Assembly: GCA_904419295.1 (NCBI GenBank)
Contig: CAJFRA010000001.1
Coordinates: 62,001 to 126,000, forward strand
Source of the DNA: Candidatus Pseudobutyricicoccus lothianensis
GTDB lineage: Bacteria; Bacillota; Clostridia; Oscillospirales; Butyricicoccaceae
DNA length: 64,000 nucleotides
Direction of reading: 5' to 3'
Within the stretch, counting starts at the first letter, position 1, and the number at the start of each line of letters is the position of its first letter. The notes below the pieces were generated by a model. The model made no database searches. It had not been told where the DNA came from and saw only the letters and a list, made by a program, of their open reading frames with translations. The translations under genes were made by a program, and so were the position numbers. This document shows positions 52,359 through 61,267 of this stretch, in pieces.

Positions 52359-52393
52359 ATACAGGCGGCAGGGAATCTCCCTTGCCGCCTGTG
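52359..52393. terminator. Terminator between recombinase paralogue and small gene
   Basis: ACAGGCGGCA pairs with TGCCGCCTGT across GGGAATCTCCC. It serves two convergent genes. Confidence 0.7.
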
Positions 52394-52395
52394 GT

Positions 52396-52590
52396 TTACA
52401 GCCCCATCACAAAAGCTTTGACATCTTCCAGCTCCTTGGTCAGCGGCACGCCGATGACCTTGGCCAGGGCTTGGTTCAGCTCCTGGTATTGGTTGCCCGA
52501 TACGATCACTTCGTCAAAGCGATGGGCTTTTAAGCTGGCAATGCGATGGTCCAGCTCGGCGATGATCTGCTGCTTGATATCCTGCGGCAT
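52396..52590 (-). CDS. Small helical protein of unknown function
   Basis: The 64-residue protein reads PQDIKQQIIAELDHRIASLK and later NQALAKVIGVPLTKELEDV. GAGGAGGC precedes the ATG. It is soluble and helical. No family is recognised. It is divergent from the ferredoxin-type gene and convergent with the recombinase paralogue. Confidence 0.65.
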   Translation of the reverse strand: MPQDIKQQIIAELDHRIASLKAHRFDEVIVSGNQYQELNQALAKVIGVPLTKELEDVKAFVMGL

Positions 52591-52740
52591 AGTGCTGCGC
52601 CTCCTCGTGAGATTTCCACTGCCAGTATGCCCCAAAAGGGAGCGGATATGCCAGGCCGGCCGGCATTTGCCGCAAGGGGCGAAGCTCTTTGCCAAAAGGC
52701 GGGAACCATGGTAAGATGGAAACAGGAAGGAGAGTTTGCT

Positions 52741-53855
52741 ATGGAACAGGTTTTTGAGAACAAGAGGGACTGCTGTGGCTGCGGCGCCTGTGCCCACCGC
52801 TGCCCGGACGGCGCCATTGCCATGGAACCGGATGAGGAAGGCTTTTTGTACCCGGTGATCCGGGCGGAACGCTGCATGGATTGCGGCCTTTGCCAGACGA
52901 TCTGCCCGTTTCGCAAAGAAGATCATTGGAAAAACGAGCAAATGCCCCAATTTTATGTGGCGAAACACCGGGATGGGGAAGTGCTGCGCCGGTCCACTTC
53001 GGGCGGCGCCTTTACCGCCCTATCCGACCAGGTGCTGGACATGGGCGGCGCGGTGTACGGGGCTGTGTTTGACAGCCGCTTCCGGGTGGTGCATCAACGG
53101 GCCACCGGCCGGGCGGGAAGGGACCGGATGCGGTTTTCCAAATATGTGCAAAGCGATCTGGGGAACTGTTTTTGCCAAGTGGAGCAAGATCTTCGGCAAG
53201 GGAAGCCTGTGCTGTTCACCGGGACGCCATGCCAAAACGCCGGCTTGCGGGCTGCCATGGGGCCTTTGGCAGAGCAGGGGCCCCTGGTGTGCTGCGACCT
53301 GATCTGCTACGGCGTGCCCAGCCCGCGGGTGTGGGAGGCGTACAAACAGCTGCTGGAAAAGAGCAGGGGGCGCCGCTGGCAGAAGTGTCTTTCCGCACCA
53401 AGGAACTGCCCTGGAGCCGAAGCAACAGCAACCGCTCCTTTCGCTACCGCACGGCCAACCAGAGGGAAGGCCAGGCAGACCAACGGTTTTACCGCCTGTT
53501 TTTTGAAAGCGGAGCGATCTTGCGCCCTTCCTGCGGGCAGTGCCCCTTTGCATCGGCTTGCCGGGCTTCGGATTTGACTATTGCCGACTACTGGGGCATT
53601 GAGAAATATGCGCCGGAAGAATACGACCCGCTGGGTGTCTCCCTGGTGCTGACCAGCACCGAGCGGGGCCGGCGGCTGCTGGAACAGTGTCCATCGCTGT
53701 GGACGGAAGCGCGGCCGGCGGAAGAATCGTTGGCAGAGCAGAAGCGGCTGCACCAGCCAGCCGAATTGCCGGAAAACCGGCCGCTGTTTTGGGACACTTT
53801 GGAGAAAGAAGGGTTGGAGGCAGCCTGCAATGCGGTGCTGGATCCGCTGGAATGA
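52741..53855 (+). pseudogene. Frameshifted ferredoxin/F420-hydrogenase-beta family gene
   Basis: The gene starts at the ATG at 52741 and encodes a protein with two 4Fe-4S clusters (CCGCGACAHRCP and CMDCGLCQTICP, residues 11-65), then the coenzyme F420 hydrogenase/dehydrogenase beta domain (STSGGAFTALS, FTGTPCQNAGL, DLICYGVPSP). The frame breaks at a run of five G residues (53366-53370); one more G would restore reading into a frame that continues SFRTKELPWSRSN and GPASDLTIADYWGIEK-like sequence (seen as RASDLTIADYWGIEK) to the stop at 53855. The full protein would be about 371 residues. It may be a pseudogene, a sequencing error or a variable homopolymer tract. Confidence 0.8.
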
Positions 53856-54016
53856 GCTCCACTTTCCAGGGGGCTGTTCCCAGAGGGCAGGGCATGGAGC
53901 AGGTTTTTCTCTTCGCTTGCTCTGGGCCAGGGGGGGCAAAAAGCATAGAATGGCAGGGGAGATCTGGCCGGTTCCCGTCAGATGAACGAAATTGGGCACC
54001 GGCAGACCTGCATATC

Positions 54017-54045
54017 TTGACAAGGCCCTGTGCCGCCGCTATACT
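54017..54045 (+). promoter_or_regulatory. Sigma-A promoter of the MATE-GNAT operon
   Basis: -35 TTGACA (54017-54022), 17-bp spacer, -10 TATACT (54040-54045). The stretch 53856-54016 holds nothing I can support. Confidence 0.8.
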
Positions 54046-54164
54046 GTGACTTCGGCCCGGTGCCCCTGCCTGTGGCGGCAGATGGGAAGCCGGCAGAAGG
54101 CGGCGAGGAGCGTGGAGCGTTTGCCATGCCCCTTTGCCCAGATACAGAAGAGCGGAGAGATAAC

Positions 54165-55535
54165 ATGACCAATGATATGACGAAGGGAAGCCCCATCCGG
54201 CTGATCTTGGCATTTTCCATCCCCTTGTTCATCGGGAACGTATTTCAGCAATTTTATTCCATGGCCGACACTGTGATCGTAGGCCGGACCATCGGCGTGC
54301 AGGCATTGGCAGCCGTGGGCGCCACCAGTGCCATCTCTTTTTTGATCTTAGGTTTTGCACAGGGCCTGACCAGTGGGTTTTCTGTCGTTGCCGCCCAGTG
54401 TTTTGGCGCAGGGGAAGAGGAACGGCTGCGGGACAGCGTGGCCACCTCTATTTTATTGTGTGTGGCAGCTACGGTATTCATCACCATCCTGTCTGTGCTG
54501 ACAGCCCGGCCCCTGCTGGAGCTGATGGATACCCCGGCGGATATTATCGACGACGCCTGGCGGTACATTGTGGTGATCTATTATGGCATAGGCGCCGCCA
54601 TCTTTTATAATATGATCGCCGGCATCATCCGGGCGGTAGGCGACAGCAAAACACCGCTGTATTTCCTCATCGTGGCCTGTATCATCAATATCGTATTGGA
54701 TTACCTGTTCATCGCCGGCTTTCATTCGGGGGTGGCGGGCGCAGGCTGGGCCACGGTGATCGCTCAGCTGTTGGCCGCTCTGTTTTGCCTGCTGTATGTC
54801 AAAAAGCGGTTTCCCGTACTGCACATAAAAAAGCACAACTTCCGGTGGGATGGCGCGTTTGCCTGGCAGCACCTGCGGGTGGGCTTGCCCATGGCTTTCC
54901 AGTTTTCCATCACGGCGGTGGGGGTCATGGTGCTGCAGGCCGCCCTCAACCAATTTGGCTCCACGGCAGTGGCCGGTTTTACTGCGGCCACAAAGATCGA
55001 AAACTTGGCTACCCAGGCACTGGTGACGCTGGGGGCCACCATGGCCACCTATGCCGCCCAGAATTATGGCGCCGGCAATGCGGCCCGCATCCGCCAAGGG
55101 GTGCATCGGAGCATTTTGCTGGCGCTGGGATTCAGCGTGGTGGGAGGCAGCCTGGTCATCGCCTTCTGTGAGCCGCTGGTGGTCCTGTTCTTAGGGGAGA
55201 AGGACGCCCAAGTCGTCCAATATGCCCAGACCTATTTGAACATCGTGGGGCCTTTCTTCTTCATTTTAGGCTTGCTGTTCATCTTCCGCAACACCCTCCA
55301 GGGGATGGGGTTTGGCGGTATCCCCGTGCTGGCAGGCGTCAGTGAACTGGTCGCCCGGGTGGTGGCGGCCGCCTGGCTGGCCAAGGTCTGGGGCTACAGC
55401 GGCGTGTGTGCGGCCAGTTCGGTGGCCTGGGTGCTGGCCACGACTTTGCTGGTGGCAGGCTATTGGGCCACGATGAGCCGCATTCAGAAATATCCCGCCC
55501 AATTCGGGCAAAAAGGACAGGAGGAAAGGATATGA
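54165..55535 (+). CDS. MATE family efflux transporter
   Basis: The 456-residue protein has twelve predicted transmembrane helices. It opens MTNDMTKGSPIRLILAFSIP and has FQQFYSMADTVIVGRTIG in helix 1, a hallmark of Clostridia MATE exporters. The second half repeats the fold (helix 7 at about QFSITAVGVMVLQAALNQFG). It should export cationic drugs or metabolites using a Na+ or H+ gradient. I use the ATG at 54165 (GGAGAG upstream); the earlier open frame is not conserved. It overlaps the next gene by 4 nt. Confidence 0.92.
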   Translation: MTNDMTKGSPIRLILAFSIPLFIGNVFQQFYSMADTVIVGRTIGVQALAAVGATSAISFLILGFAQGLTSGFSVVAAQCFGAGEEERLRDSVATSILLCVAATVFITILSVLTARPLLELMDTPADIIDDAWRYIVVIYYGIGAAIFYNMIAGIIRAVGDSKTPLYFLIVACIINIVLDYLFIAGFHSGVAGAGWATVIAQLLAALFCLLYVKKRFPVLHIKKHNFRWDGAFAWQHLRVGLPMAFQFSITAVGVMVLQAALNQFGSTAVAGFTAATKIENLATQALVTLGATMATYAAQNYGAGNAARIRQGVHRSILLALGFSVVGGSLVIAFCEPLVVLFLGEKDAQVVQYAQTYLNIVGPFFFILGLLFIFRNTLQGMGFGGIPVLAGVSELVARVVAAAWLAKVWGYSGVCAASSVAWVLATTLLVAGYWATMSRIQKYPAQFGQKGQEERI

Positions 55536-55987
55536 TTCGAGAGTATCGGACGGAAGATCGGGATGCCCTGGTGCAGCTGTTTGTTGAAACGGTGCACCAA
55601 GTCAACGCCAGGGATTACACCCCGGCGCAGTTGGACGCCTGGGCGCCCAGGGAGCAGGACTTGGAGCGGTGGGGCCGGACGTTCCTGCATCATCGAACAT
55701 TCATCTGCCAGCGGGAGGGCCAGACCGCCGGGTTCGCCACCCTGGACGGCGACTATTTTGACCATCTGTTCGTTCACAAAGACTGGCAGGGCCAGGGAGT
55801 GGCCACGGAGCTGTGCCAGGCTGTGGAAGGAGAAGCCAAGAAGCAAGGTGTCCAGCAGCTGGACGTGGCAGCGTCCATTACGGCACGTCCCTTTTTCCAG
55901 CACCGTGGCTACCGGGTCTTGCAGGAGCAGACGATAGAAAGAAGAGGCTGCCAGCTGACCAACTATAAAATGCAGAAAGACCTGTAG
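55532..55987 (+). CDS. GNAT family N-acetyltransferase
   Basis: The 151-residue acetyltransferase opens MIREYRTEDRDALVQLF. The acetyl-CoA loop is DWQGQGVATEL, and SITARPFFQHRGY is the conserved C-terminal motif. It resembles the PhnO/YafP-type branch; the substrate is unknown. AGGAAAGG precedes the ATG, and the start overlaps the MATE stop (ATGA), so the two are co-translated and may act on the same toxic compound. A terminator follows. Confidence 0.88.
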   Translation: MIREYRTEDRDALVQLFVETVHQVNARDYTPAQLDAWAPREQDLERWGRTFLHHRTFICQREGQTAGFATLDGDYFDHLFVHKDWQGQGVATELCQAVEGEAKKQGVQQLDVAASITARPFFQHRGYRVLQEQTIERRGCQLTNYKMQKDL

Positions 55988-56025
55988 GGAACAGAGGGCA
56001 AGTCGGCCGCTCCCACGGGCGCAAG

Positions 56026-56058
56026 AAAAGCAGCCGGAACGTTTCCGGCTGCTTTTTT
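56026..56058. terminator. Terminator after the GNAT gene
   Basis: AAAGCAGCCGGAA pairs with TTCCGGCTGCTTT across a short loop and ends in T6; bidirectional. Confidence 0.85.
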
Positions 56059-56060
56059 GG

Positions 56061-56375
56061 TCAGAAGCCCAGCAACAACAGAGCGCCTACGATGAGCAAG
56101 GTGTCGACGATGTTGTTTTTTTTGTCCTCCCCTTCGTCGCTGTCGGAGATCAGAAAGTACACCAGTACCAGCAAAAGGATGGTATCGCTGTCCAGCGTGG
56201 GCAGTTTGAGCTTGTCGCCCAGGCTGCCCAGCAAGCTGCCGCGCCGGGGCTGCTCTGCCGGCTGGGGCGGCGGGACGGCAGATTGCTGTTGGGACGGAGG
56301 CGGCTCCGGCGCCTGCTGGGGCAGGGGCTCAAAATATTCTTCGAATCCTTCTGCGTTCAGATACCGGTTGTACAT
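56061..56375 (-). CDS. Small conserved membrane protein of unknown function
   Basis: The 104-residue protein has a proline- and glutamine-rich linker (residues 18-45) and two hydrophobic segments, DTILLLVLVYFLISD and IVDTLLIVGALLLLGF, separated by the acidic DSDEGEDKKN. This C-terminal layout recurs in Clostridia but has no assigned role. Its ATG is 4 nt after the stop of the next upstream gene, in a three-gene minus-strand set. Confidence 0.7.
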   Translation of the reverse strand: MYNRYLNAEGFEEYFEPLPQQAPEPPPSQQQSAVPPPQPAEQPRRGSLLGSLGDKLKLPTLDSDTILLLVLVYFLISDSDEGEDKKNNIVDTLLIVGALLLLGF

Positions 56376-56379
56376 GGTC

Positions 56380-56952
56380 TCACCTCCTGAAAAAGCCTCC
56401 CAGCGTATCTTGGGCAGCCCGGGCCAGATTGGCCATCTTTACCGCCCGGTCGATCTCCGGCGCCCGGCGGTCGCCGAAATAGGGCTTGAGGGCTTTGAGC
56501 AAGTTGACTTTTTCCGGTTTTAAGTAGTTGGTGTCGCCGGAAAAGGCCTGCATCAGCTTGGGCAGGGCAGCCAGATCCAGCCCGCCGCCGTTTTCACCGC
56601 CTGTGTTTTCCGGCTGGCCTTGCCCGGCGCCGCCCAGAGAACGGAGCAAGCCGTTCAGGTCCAGCCCGCTCTCTGTTTCACCAGCGCCCGCCGGCGCGGC
56701 GGGCACGGGCTCCGCCGGTGCCGATACCCCTTCTCCCGCTGCTGCCTCCTTGGGGCTGCCCAGGGAGCGGAGCAGGGCGCTCAGATCGAGACCGCCCCCT
56801 TCTGCTCCAGGGGGTGCGTGATCCGTTTCTGCGGGTGCCGCCGGGCTTTGCCCTTTTTGTGCCCCCAGGATGCCGGAAGCCAAGTTCAATACTTTTTGCA
56901 TGCTGGCCGGGTCCGACAGCAGCTGATTCAGTTTTTCCTCCATATCTGCCAT
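56380..56952 (-). CDS. Low-complexity helical protein with internal repeats
   Basis: The 190-residue protein opens MADMEEKLNQLLSDPASMQK and ends PYFGDRRAPEIDRAVKMANL. Between them, three related segments (GLDLSALLRSLG, GLDLNGLLRSLG, GLDLAALPKLM) are joined by alanine- and proline-rich linkers. The repeats look like short interaction helices. GAGG lies before the ATG at 56952. Function is unknown. It sits between two other small genes of the same set. Confidence 0.7.
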   Translation of the reverse strand: MADMEEKLNQLLSDPASMQKVLNLASGILGAQKGQSPAAPAETDHAPPGAEGGGLDLSALLRSLGSPKEAAAGEGVSAPAEPVPAAPAGAGETESGLDLNGLLRSLGGAGQGQPENTGGENGGGLDLAALPKLMQAFSGDTNYLKPEKVNLLKALKPYFGDRRAPEIDRAVKMANLARAAQDTLGGFFRR

Positions 56953-57036
56953 GGTCTTATCCTCTTCTCCGCGTGGACGGAATGGAACGGATGGGCGGGC
57001 CACGCGTCTTCCGCCGCACCGGTCAGCCGGGCCGGA

Positions 57037-57318
57037 TCAGTTGCCGATCACTTCGATGATCTTGGCCGCCAGCTGGGCGCCTTCCGGGCTCTGCAATAAC
57101 GTGGAGAGCAGCACGCGGGCCTGGTCCTGGTCGCCGTTGGCTGCTGCGGCCGCCGCGTTTTTGATAGCGTCGCCGCCCTCGCTGGCCAACATGCCGATCA
57201 GCTGCCGGCCGCTGTCGGTGTTGACGATGGCGTTGAGTTTATCCAGGCTTTTGACGATCTTTGCCCCTTGGGGGCTGGCCATCAGCACTTTTGCAAGGTT
57301 TTCGTATTCGTTGGGCAT
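57037..57318 (-). CDS. Small helical protein, first of a three-gene set
   Basis: The 93-residue protein reads PNEYENLAKVLMASPQGAKI and later GMLASEGGDAIKNAAAAAAN, fully helical with no membrane segment. GGGAGGAG precedes the ATG. The pattern of DPASMQK and SPQGAKI helices is shared with the downstream protein, hinting at common origin. Function is unknown. Confidence 0.7.
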   Translation of the reverse strand: MPNEYENLAKVLMASPQGAKIVKSLDKLNAIVNTDSGRQLIGMLASEGGDAIKNAAAAAANGDQDQARVLLSTLLQSPEGAQLAAKIIEVIGN

Positions 57319-57483
57319 GATGTATCTCCTCCCATCTGCTATTCACCCCAGTATATGCACAGGCAGATGGCGGGCGTTCCAAACGGAGAGAAAATCTTTT
57401 GAAAACCCCCTTTCTTTTTGGCGGGAAGTAGTGTATGCTTGCATATAGTAAAAAGCCGGGCGGCAACGCCAGGAGGGACGAAA

Positions 57484-57939
57484 ATGAAATTTTGCATCGC
57501 GTCGGATTCCCACGGCAGTTTTTCGCTGTTGTGCCGCATGCTGGAGCGGGAACAGCCAGATTGCCTGCTGTTTTTGGGAGACGGTGCCGAAGAGGCGCAG
57601 CGGGCAGCGAAACTGCTGGGCACTGCCTGTCTGTGTGTGGCGGGCAACTGTGACCTGTGCAGCCCGGAACCGCCGGCCCGCACCCTGGAGCAAGGGGGCG
57701 TGACGTTGTTTATGGCCCACGGTCACCGGTTCGGCGTCAAGCAGGGGCTGGAATCTTTTGCTCAGGCGGCCTGCCAGGCCGGGGCGTCGGTAGGGCTGTT
57801 CGGCCACACCCACAGGCCCTATGCCAAGCAGTGGGGCACTGTGCTGCTGTGCAACCCGGGCAGCCTGCGGGACGGCGTCTATCTGCGGGCCGAGGCAAAA
57901 GACGGCCAATTTCATTACCAGCCGGAAAGGATGGATTGA
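57484..57939 (+). CDS. YfcE/MJ0936-type metallophosphodiesterase
   Basis: The 151-residue phosphoesterase has all metal motifs: DSHG (8-11), the Asp in FLGDGAEE, GNCD, MAHGHRFG and GHTHRPYA. These enzymes hydrolyse phosphodiesters with Mn2+ in the cytoplasm; the natural substrate is unclear. The ATG at 57484 follows AGGAGGG. It is the first of three plus-strand genes with short gaps. Confidence 0.9.
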   Translation: MKFCIASDSHGSFSLLCRMLEREQPDCLLFLGDGAEEAQRAAKLLGTACLCVAGNCDLCSPEPPARTLEQGGVTLFMAHGHRFGVKQGLESFAQAACQAGASVGLFGHTHRPYAKQWGTVLLCNPGSLRDGVYLRAEAKDGQFHYQPERMD

Positions 57940-57942
57940 GTC

Positions 57943-58443
57943 ATGTTCAAACAAATGTTGCAAGGGTTTCAGCGCAAAACAGTGCCCTTTACCATTGTAG
58001 TGGGCCTGTTTTTGCTGACATGTAGTTTTTATGAGGCCATTTGGCAGACGCCGGCAGCCCATTTTGTCACCTATTGTGTACCGGCCCTTTTGTTTGTGGC
58101 CTTTGCCACCGGCGTTTGGATGTACTCTTTTGTATCTTATGAATACCGCCTGCTGCATAATAACCTGTTTGTGCGGCTGAACATATTGGGCAAGCCTGTG
58201 CGGGCCATTGAGGTACAGCTGGACCAGGGCACATGCCGCTTGGATGAAAATTACCACTGGCGCCGGTACATGGGAGTGCGCAAAAGCCTGTGCTACCTGC
58301 CGCTGCTGCCCGGCCACCGGCGCTGTTTGCTCACCTACCAGGAAGACGGGGTGGAGCGGCGTCTGGTCTTCCGCCCCTGTGATGAATTGCTGGCCCTGAT
58401 CCACGAGTACATCGATGGGAAGGAAGAGAGAGACGGCCAATGA
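57943..58443 (+). CDS. Membrane protein with PH-like C-terminal domain
   Basis: The 166-residue protein has two transmembrane helices (about 15-35 and 42-64), followed by a beta-rich cytoplasmic domain (YEYRLLHNNLFVRLNILGKP onward) of the kind seen in small bacterial PH-like membrane proteins. No enzyme motif is present. GGAAAGGATGG precedes the ATG. The stop overlaps the next gene start. Function is unknown. Confidence 0.65.
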   Translation: MFKQMLQGFQRKTVPFTIVVGLFLLTCSFYEAIWQTPAAHFVTYCVPALLFVAFATGVWMYSFVSYEYRLLHNNLFVRLNILGKPVRAIEVQLDQGTCRLDENYHWRRYMGVRKSLCYLPLLPGHRRCLLTYQEDGVERRLVFRPCDELLALIHEYIDGKEERDGQ

Positions 58444-58937
58444 GACGGCAAGACCGGCAAATGCCAGAGGCCTTTGCCTGGCAGGTGGTGGACAGCTGCC
58501 CCTATGCCACTTTGGCCACCGTCAACCAAGACGGCACTCCCTACTGCGTGCCGGTGAGCATTGCCCGGCGGGAAAAGACCCTGTATTTCCACTGTGCCGC
58601 CCAGGGGCAGAAAAGTGAGAACTTGGTACGGCAGCCCTGGGCCTGCATCAGCTGTGTCAGCTGGGTCCATGTGCCCGAAGGCAAATTTACCACGGAATAT
58701 GCTTCGGCCATTGCCCAGGGGCCCTGTGCGGAAGTGACGGACCGGGAGGAAAAGATCCAGGCGCTGCGCCTGATCTGCCAGCGCTATGCACCGGGAAACA
58801 TGGGGGCCTTTGACGAAGCCATCGCCCGCAGCCTGGACCGCACCGCCGTTTGGAAGGTGGAAGCGGAGCAGGTGACAGGCAAACGGAAACAGTACGACAG
58901 CCAAGGCAAAGAGATGAAGTTTGGGCGTATGGAATAA
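58440..58937 (+). CDS. Pyridoxamine 5'-phosphate oxidase-family flavoprotein (NimA-like)
   Basis: The 165-residue protein shows CPYATLATVNQDGTPYCVPV and LYFHCAAQGQKSENL, the flavin-binding pattern of the NimA-like branch. These proteins reduce nitro compounds or have unknown redox roles. Its ATG overlaps the upstream stop, so the two are coupled. The conserved His near residue 52 (YFHCA), linked to cofactor attachment in NimA, is present. Confidence 0.85.
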   Translation: MRRQDRQMPEAFAWQVVDSCPYATLATVNQDGTPYCVPVSIARREKTLYFHCAAQGQKSENLVRQPWACISCVSWVHVPEGKFTTEYASAIAQGPCAEVTDREEKIQALRLICQRYAPGNMGAFDEAIARSLDRTAVWKVEAEQVTGKRKQYDSQGKEMKFGRME

Positions 58938-58975
58938 AAAAGACACCGGACGCAGCATGAAAGCTGCGCCCGGTG
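58936..58975. terminator. Terminator between the NimA-like gene and nth
   Basis: CACCGGACGCAGC (58944-58956) pairs with its complement at 58963-58975 with one mismatch; T6 follows on the minus strand. Confidence 0.8.
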
Positions 58976-59028
58976 CACAGGATGCGGCGAAATGGCCGCC
59001 ACAGGCTCGGGAAGACACCTTCCAGGGC

Positions 59029-59679
59029 CTATTTCTTTTTGGCCGGCTGTTTGCCCCCTTGGGCATAGCGGCACACATCCTGCAAAAAGCAGAGGGAGCA
59101 TTTGGGGGAACGGGCAGTGCAGATATCCCGGCCAAAATGGACAAACCGGTGGCAGGTGTCGTTCTGTTCCTTGGGCTCGATGATTTTTTTCAGATCCATC
59201 TCCACTTTATAAGGCTCGGTGTTGTCAGTCAGGCCGATGCGCCCCGCAATACGGATGCAGTGGGTATCTGTCACCACGGCGGGCTTGCCAAACAAGTCGC
59301 CCAGCACCAGGTTCGCCGTTTTGCGCCCTACGCCGGGCAGCTTCAGCAGCTCATCCATTTCGTCGGGCACTTTGCCGCCGTATTGCTCCACCAGCACATT
59401 GGCGCACTTTTTGATATCCGTGGCCTTGACCCGGTATAGGCCACAGGGCTTGACGACCTCCATCAGCTCCTCCAGATCTGCGCCGGCGATGGCCTCCAGC
59501 GTAGGCCAGCGGCTGAACAGCTCCGCTGTGACCACATTGACCCGGGCATCGGTGCACTGGGCCGAAAGCCGGGTGGCGAACAAAAGCTCATAATCCTTGA
59601 CGGCCACCAGTGAGCAGCTGGCCGGGTAGTGTTCCCGCAGCCGTTCTACCACAAGGGCGGCCAATTCCTTTTTCCGCAT
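59029..59679 (-). CDS. nth: Endonuclease III
   Basis: This DNA glycosylase/AP lyase removes oxidised pyrimidines. The 216-residue protein has the helix-hairpin-helix LPGVGRKTANLVLGD with the catalytic Lys, the catalytic Asp in VVTDTHCIR, and the 4Fe-4S motif CTARSPKCSLCFLQDVC (C-x7-C-x2-C-x5-C as written here, one residue longer than usual in the first gap). I use the ATG at 59679, since the GTG at 59688 is too close to the AGGGA site. It is single, convergent with the NimA-like gene. Confidence 0.93.
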   Translation of the reverse strand: MRKKELAALVVERLREHYPASCSLVAVKDYELLFATRLSAQCTDARVNVVTAELFSRWPTLEAIAGADLEELMEVVKPCGLYRVKATDIKKCANVLVEQYGGKVPDEMDELLKLPGVGRKTANLVLGDLFGKPAVVTDTHCIRIAGRIGLTDNTEPYKVEMDLKKIIEPKEQNDTCHRFVHFGRDICTARSPKCSLCFLQDVCRYAQGGKQPAKKK

Positions 59680-59822
59680 ATCTTTCACATCCCTATCGGT
59701 TTTTAAAGGCCCCCGCCCTGCGGCAGGGGAGAGGCTGTTTCATTCCCTGCGCCGGCAGCGAAAGATTGTGTAAAATAGACAAGATACCCCACTGAACCGG
59801 CGGAAACAATTATAACAGAGTA

Positions 59823-59851
59823 TTGAAATAAAAACAATTCGAGTATATAAT
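59823..59851 (+). promoter_or_regulatory. Sigma-A promoter of glyA
   Basis: -35 TTGAAA (59823-59828), 17-bp spacer, -10 TATAAT (59846-59851), leaving a 70-nt leader with AGGAGG before the ATG. No riboswitch fold was recognised. Confidence 0.85.
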
Positions 59852-59927
59852 AAAACTGGAGACTGAAGAAAAAAATCCCGGAGATTATGGGAGGATAATG
59901 GATCAGAGGATTAGGAGGTAGGAGACC

Positions 59928-61172
59928 ATGTATCGAGAAAATATGGATCTAGTCAAGCAATTCGATCCCGAGGTGGGCAATGCGATTCAAAGCGAATACG
60001 ATCGCCAGCGCCGCAACATCGAGCTGATCGCGTCGGAAAACATCGTCAGCCCGGCCGTGCTGGCAGCGATGGGCACTGTGCTGACCAACAAATACGCCGA
60101 AGGCTACCCCCGCAAGCGCTATTATGGCGGTTGTGAGTGTGTGGACGTAGTGGAAGACATCGCCCGGGACCGGGCCTGCAAGCTCTTCCAGGCAGACCAT
60201 GCCAACGTACAGCCCCACAGCGGCGCTTCGGCCAACCTGGCCGTGTATTTCGCCCTGGTCAAGCCGGGCGATACCGTGTTGGGCATGAACCTGGCCAACG
60301 GCGGGCATCTGACCCACGGCAGCCCGGTGAACATTTCAGGCAGCTATTACAATGTGGTGCCCTATAACTTGAACCCGGAGACCGAGCGCATCGATTACGA
60401 CGAGGTGCGGGCCCTGGCCAAAGAGCACAAGCCCAAAATGATCATCGCCGGCGCGTCCGCCTATCCCCGTGAGATCCGTTTTGATATTTTCGCCGACATC
60501 GCCAAAGAAGTAGGCGCTTACCTGTTTGTGGATATGGCCCACATTGCCGGCCTGGTGGCTGCGGGCCTGCACATGAGCCCCATCCCCTATGCGGATGTGG
60601 TGACCACCACCACCCACAAGACCCTGCGGGGTCCCCGCGGCGGCTTGATCCTGTGCAAGGAAGAGCTGGCCAAACAGATCGATAAGGCCGTGTTCCCCGG
60701 CACCCAGGGCGGCCCGCTGGAACACATCATCGCCGCCAAGGCCGTGTGCTTCGGCGAGGCTCTGAAGCCCGAGTTCAAGACCTACCAGGAACAGGTGGTC
60801 AAAAACGCCAAGGCTTTGGCCGACGCTCTGCTGAAAGAGGGCTTTGACCTGGTATCCGGCGGCACAGACAACCACCTGATGCTGGTGGATCTGCGCAATT
60901 TCCACGTGACAGGCAAAGAGATGCAGAAGCGGCTGGACGAAGTGTATATCACAGCCAACAAAAATGCAGTGGCCAACGACCCGGAGAGCCCCTTCGTCAC
61001 AAGCGGCATCCGCATCGGCACACCGGCCATCACCACCCGCGGCTTCCAGGAAGAGGATATGCCCAAGATCGCCGAGCTGATCAAATTGGCTGCGGTGGAT
61101 TTCGACAACAAAGCCGATTATATCCGGGCGGAAGTCAACAAGCTGTGCCAGAAATACCCGCTGTTTGACTAA
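59928..61172 (+). CDS. glyA: Serine hydroxymethyltransferase
   Basis: The enzyme interconverts serine and glycine and charges tetrahydrofolate with a one-carbon unit. The 414-residue protein has the PLP lysine in [14 protein letters not shown], the phosphate-binding [11 protein letters not shown] and the folate-contact region [13 protein letters not shown]. Length is normal. AGGAGGTAGG precedes the ATG. The one-carbon units it makes feed the flavin-dependent thymidylate synthase encoded 1.8 kb downstream. Confidence 0.97.
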   Translation: MYRENMDLVKQFDPEVGNAIQSEYDRQRRNIELIASENIVSPAVLAAMGTVLTNKYAEGYPRKRYYGGCECVDVVEDIARDRACKLFQADHANVQPHSGASANLAVYFALVKPGDTVLGMNLANGGHLTHGSPVNISGSYYNVVPYNLNPETERIDYDEVRALAKEHKPKMIIAGASAYPREIRFDIFADIAKEVGAYLFVDMAHIAGLVAAGLHMSPIPYADVVTTTTHKTLRGPRGGLILCKEELAKQIDKAVFPGTQGGPLEHIIAAKAVCFGEALKPEFKTYQEQVVKNAKALADALLKEGFDLVSGGTDNHLMLVDLRNFHVTGKEMQKRLDEVYITANKNAVANDPESPFVTSGIRIGTPAITTRGFQEEDMPKIAELIKLAAVDFDNKADYIRAEVNKLCQKYPLFD

Positions 61173-61217
61173 AATACCAAAGCCGACTGCCTGGCCGGCA
61201 CTACACCATGCAACCAT

Positions 61218-61247
61218 GGGGCGCAAGGACACGATGCCTTGCGCCCC
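61218..61247 (+). terminator. Hairpin after glyA
   Basis: GGGGCGCAAGG and CCTTGCGCCCC form a perfect 11-bp stem with an 8-nt loop, followed by only GTT, so termination may be partial. Confidence 0.55.
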
Positions 61248-61267
61248 GTTCTGTGAGGAGGAAACCT

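Noticed and set aside
51385..52395. Inverted-repeat switch next to the third recombinase
   Set aside because: I searched the flanks and found only terminator-like hairpins, no separated inverted repeats of 15 bp or more.
59852..59927. Riboswitch before glyA
   Set aside because: The leader is only about 70 nt and shows no conserved glycine, THF or SAM riboswitch core.
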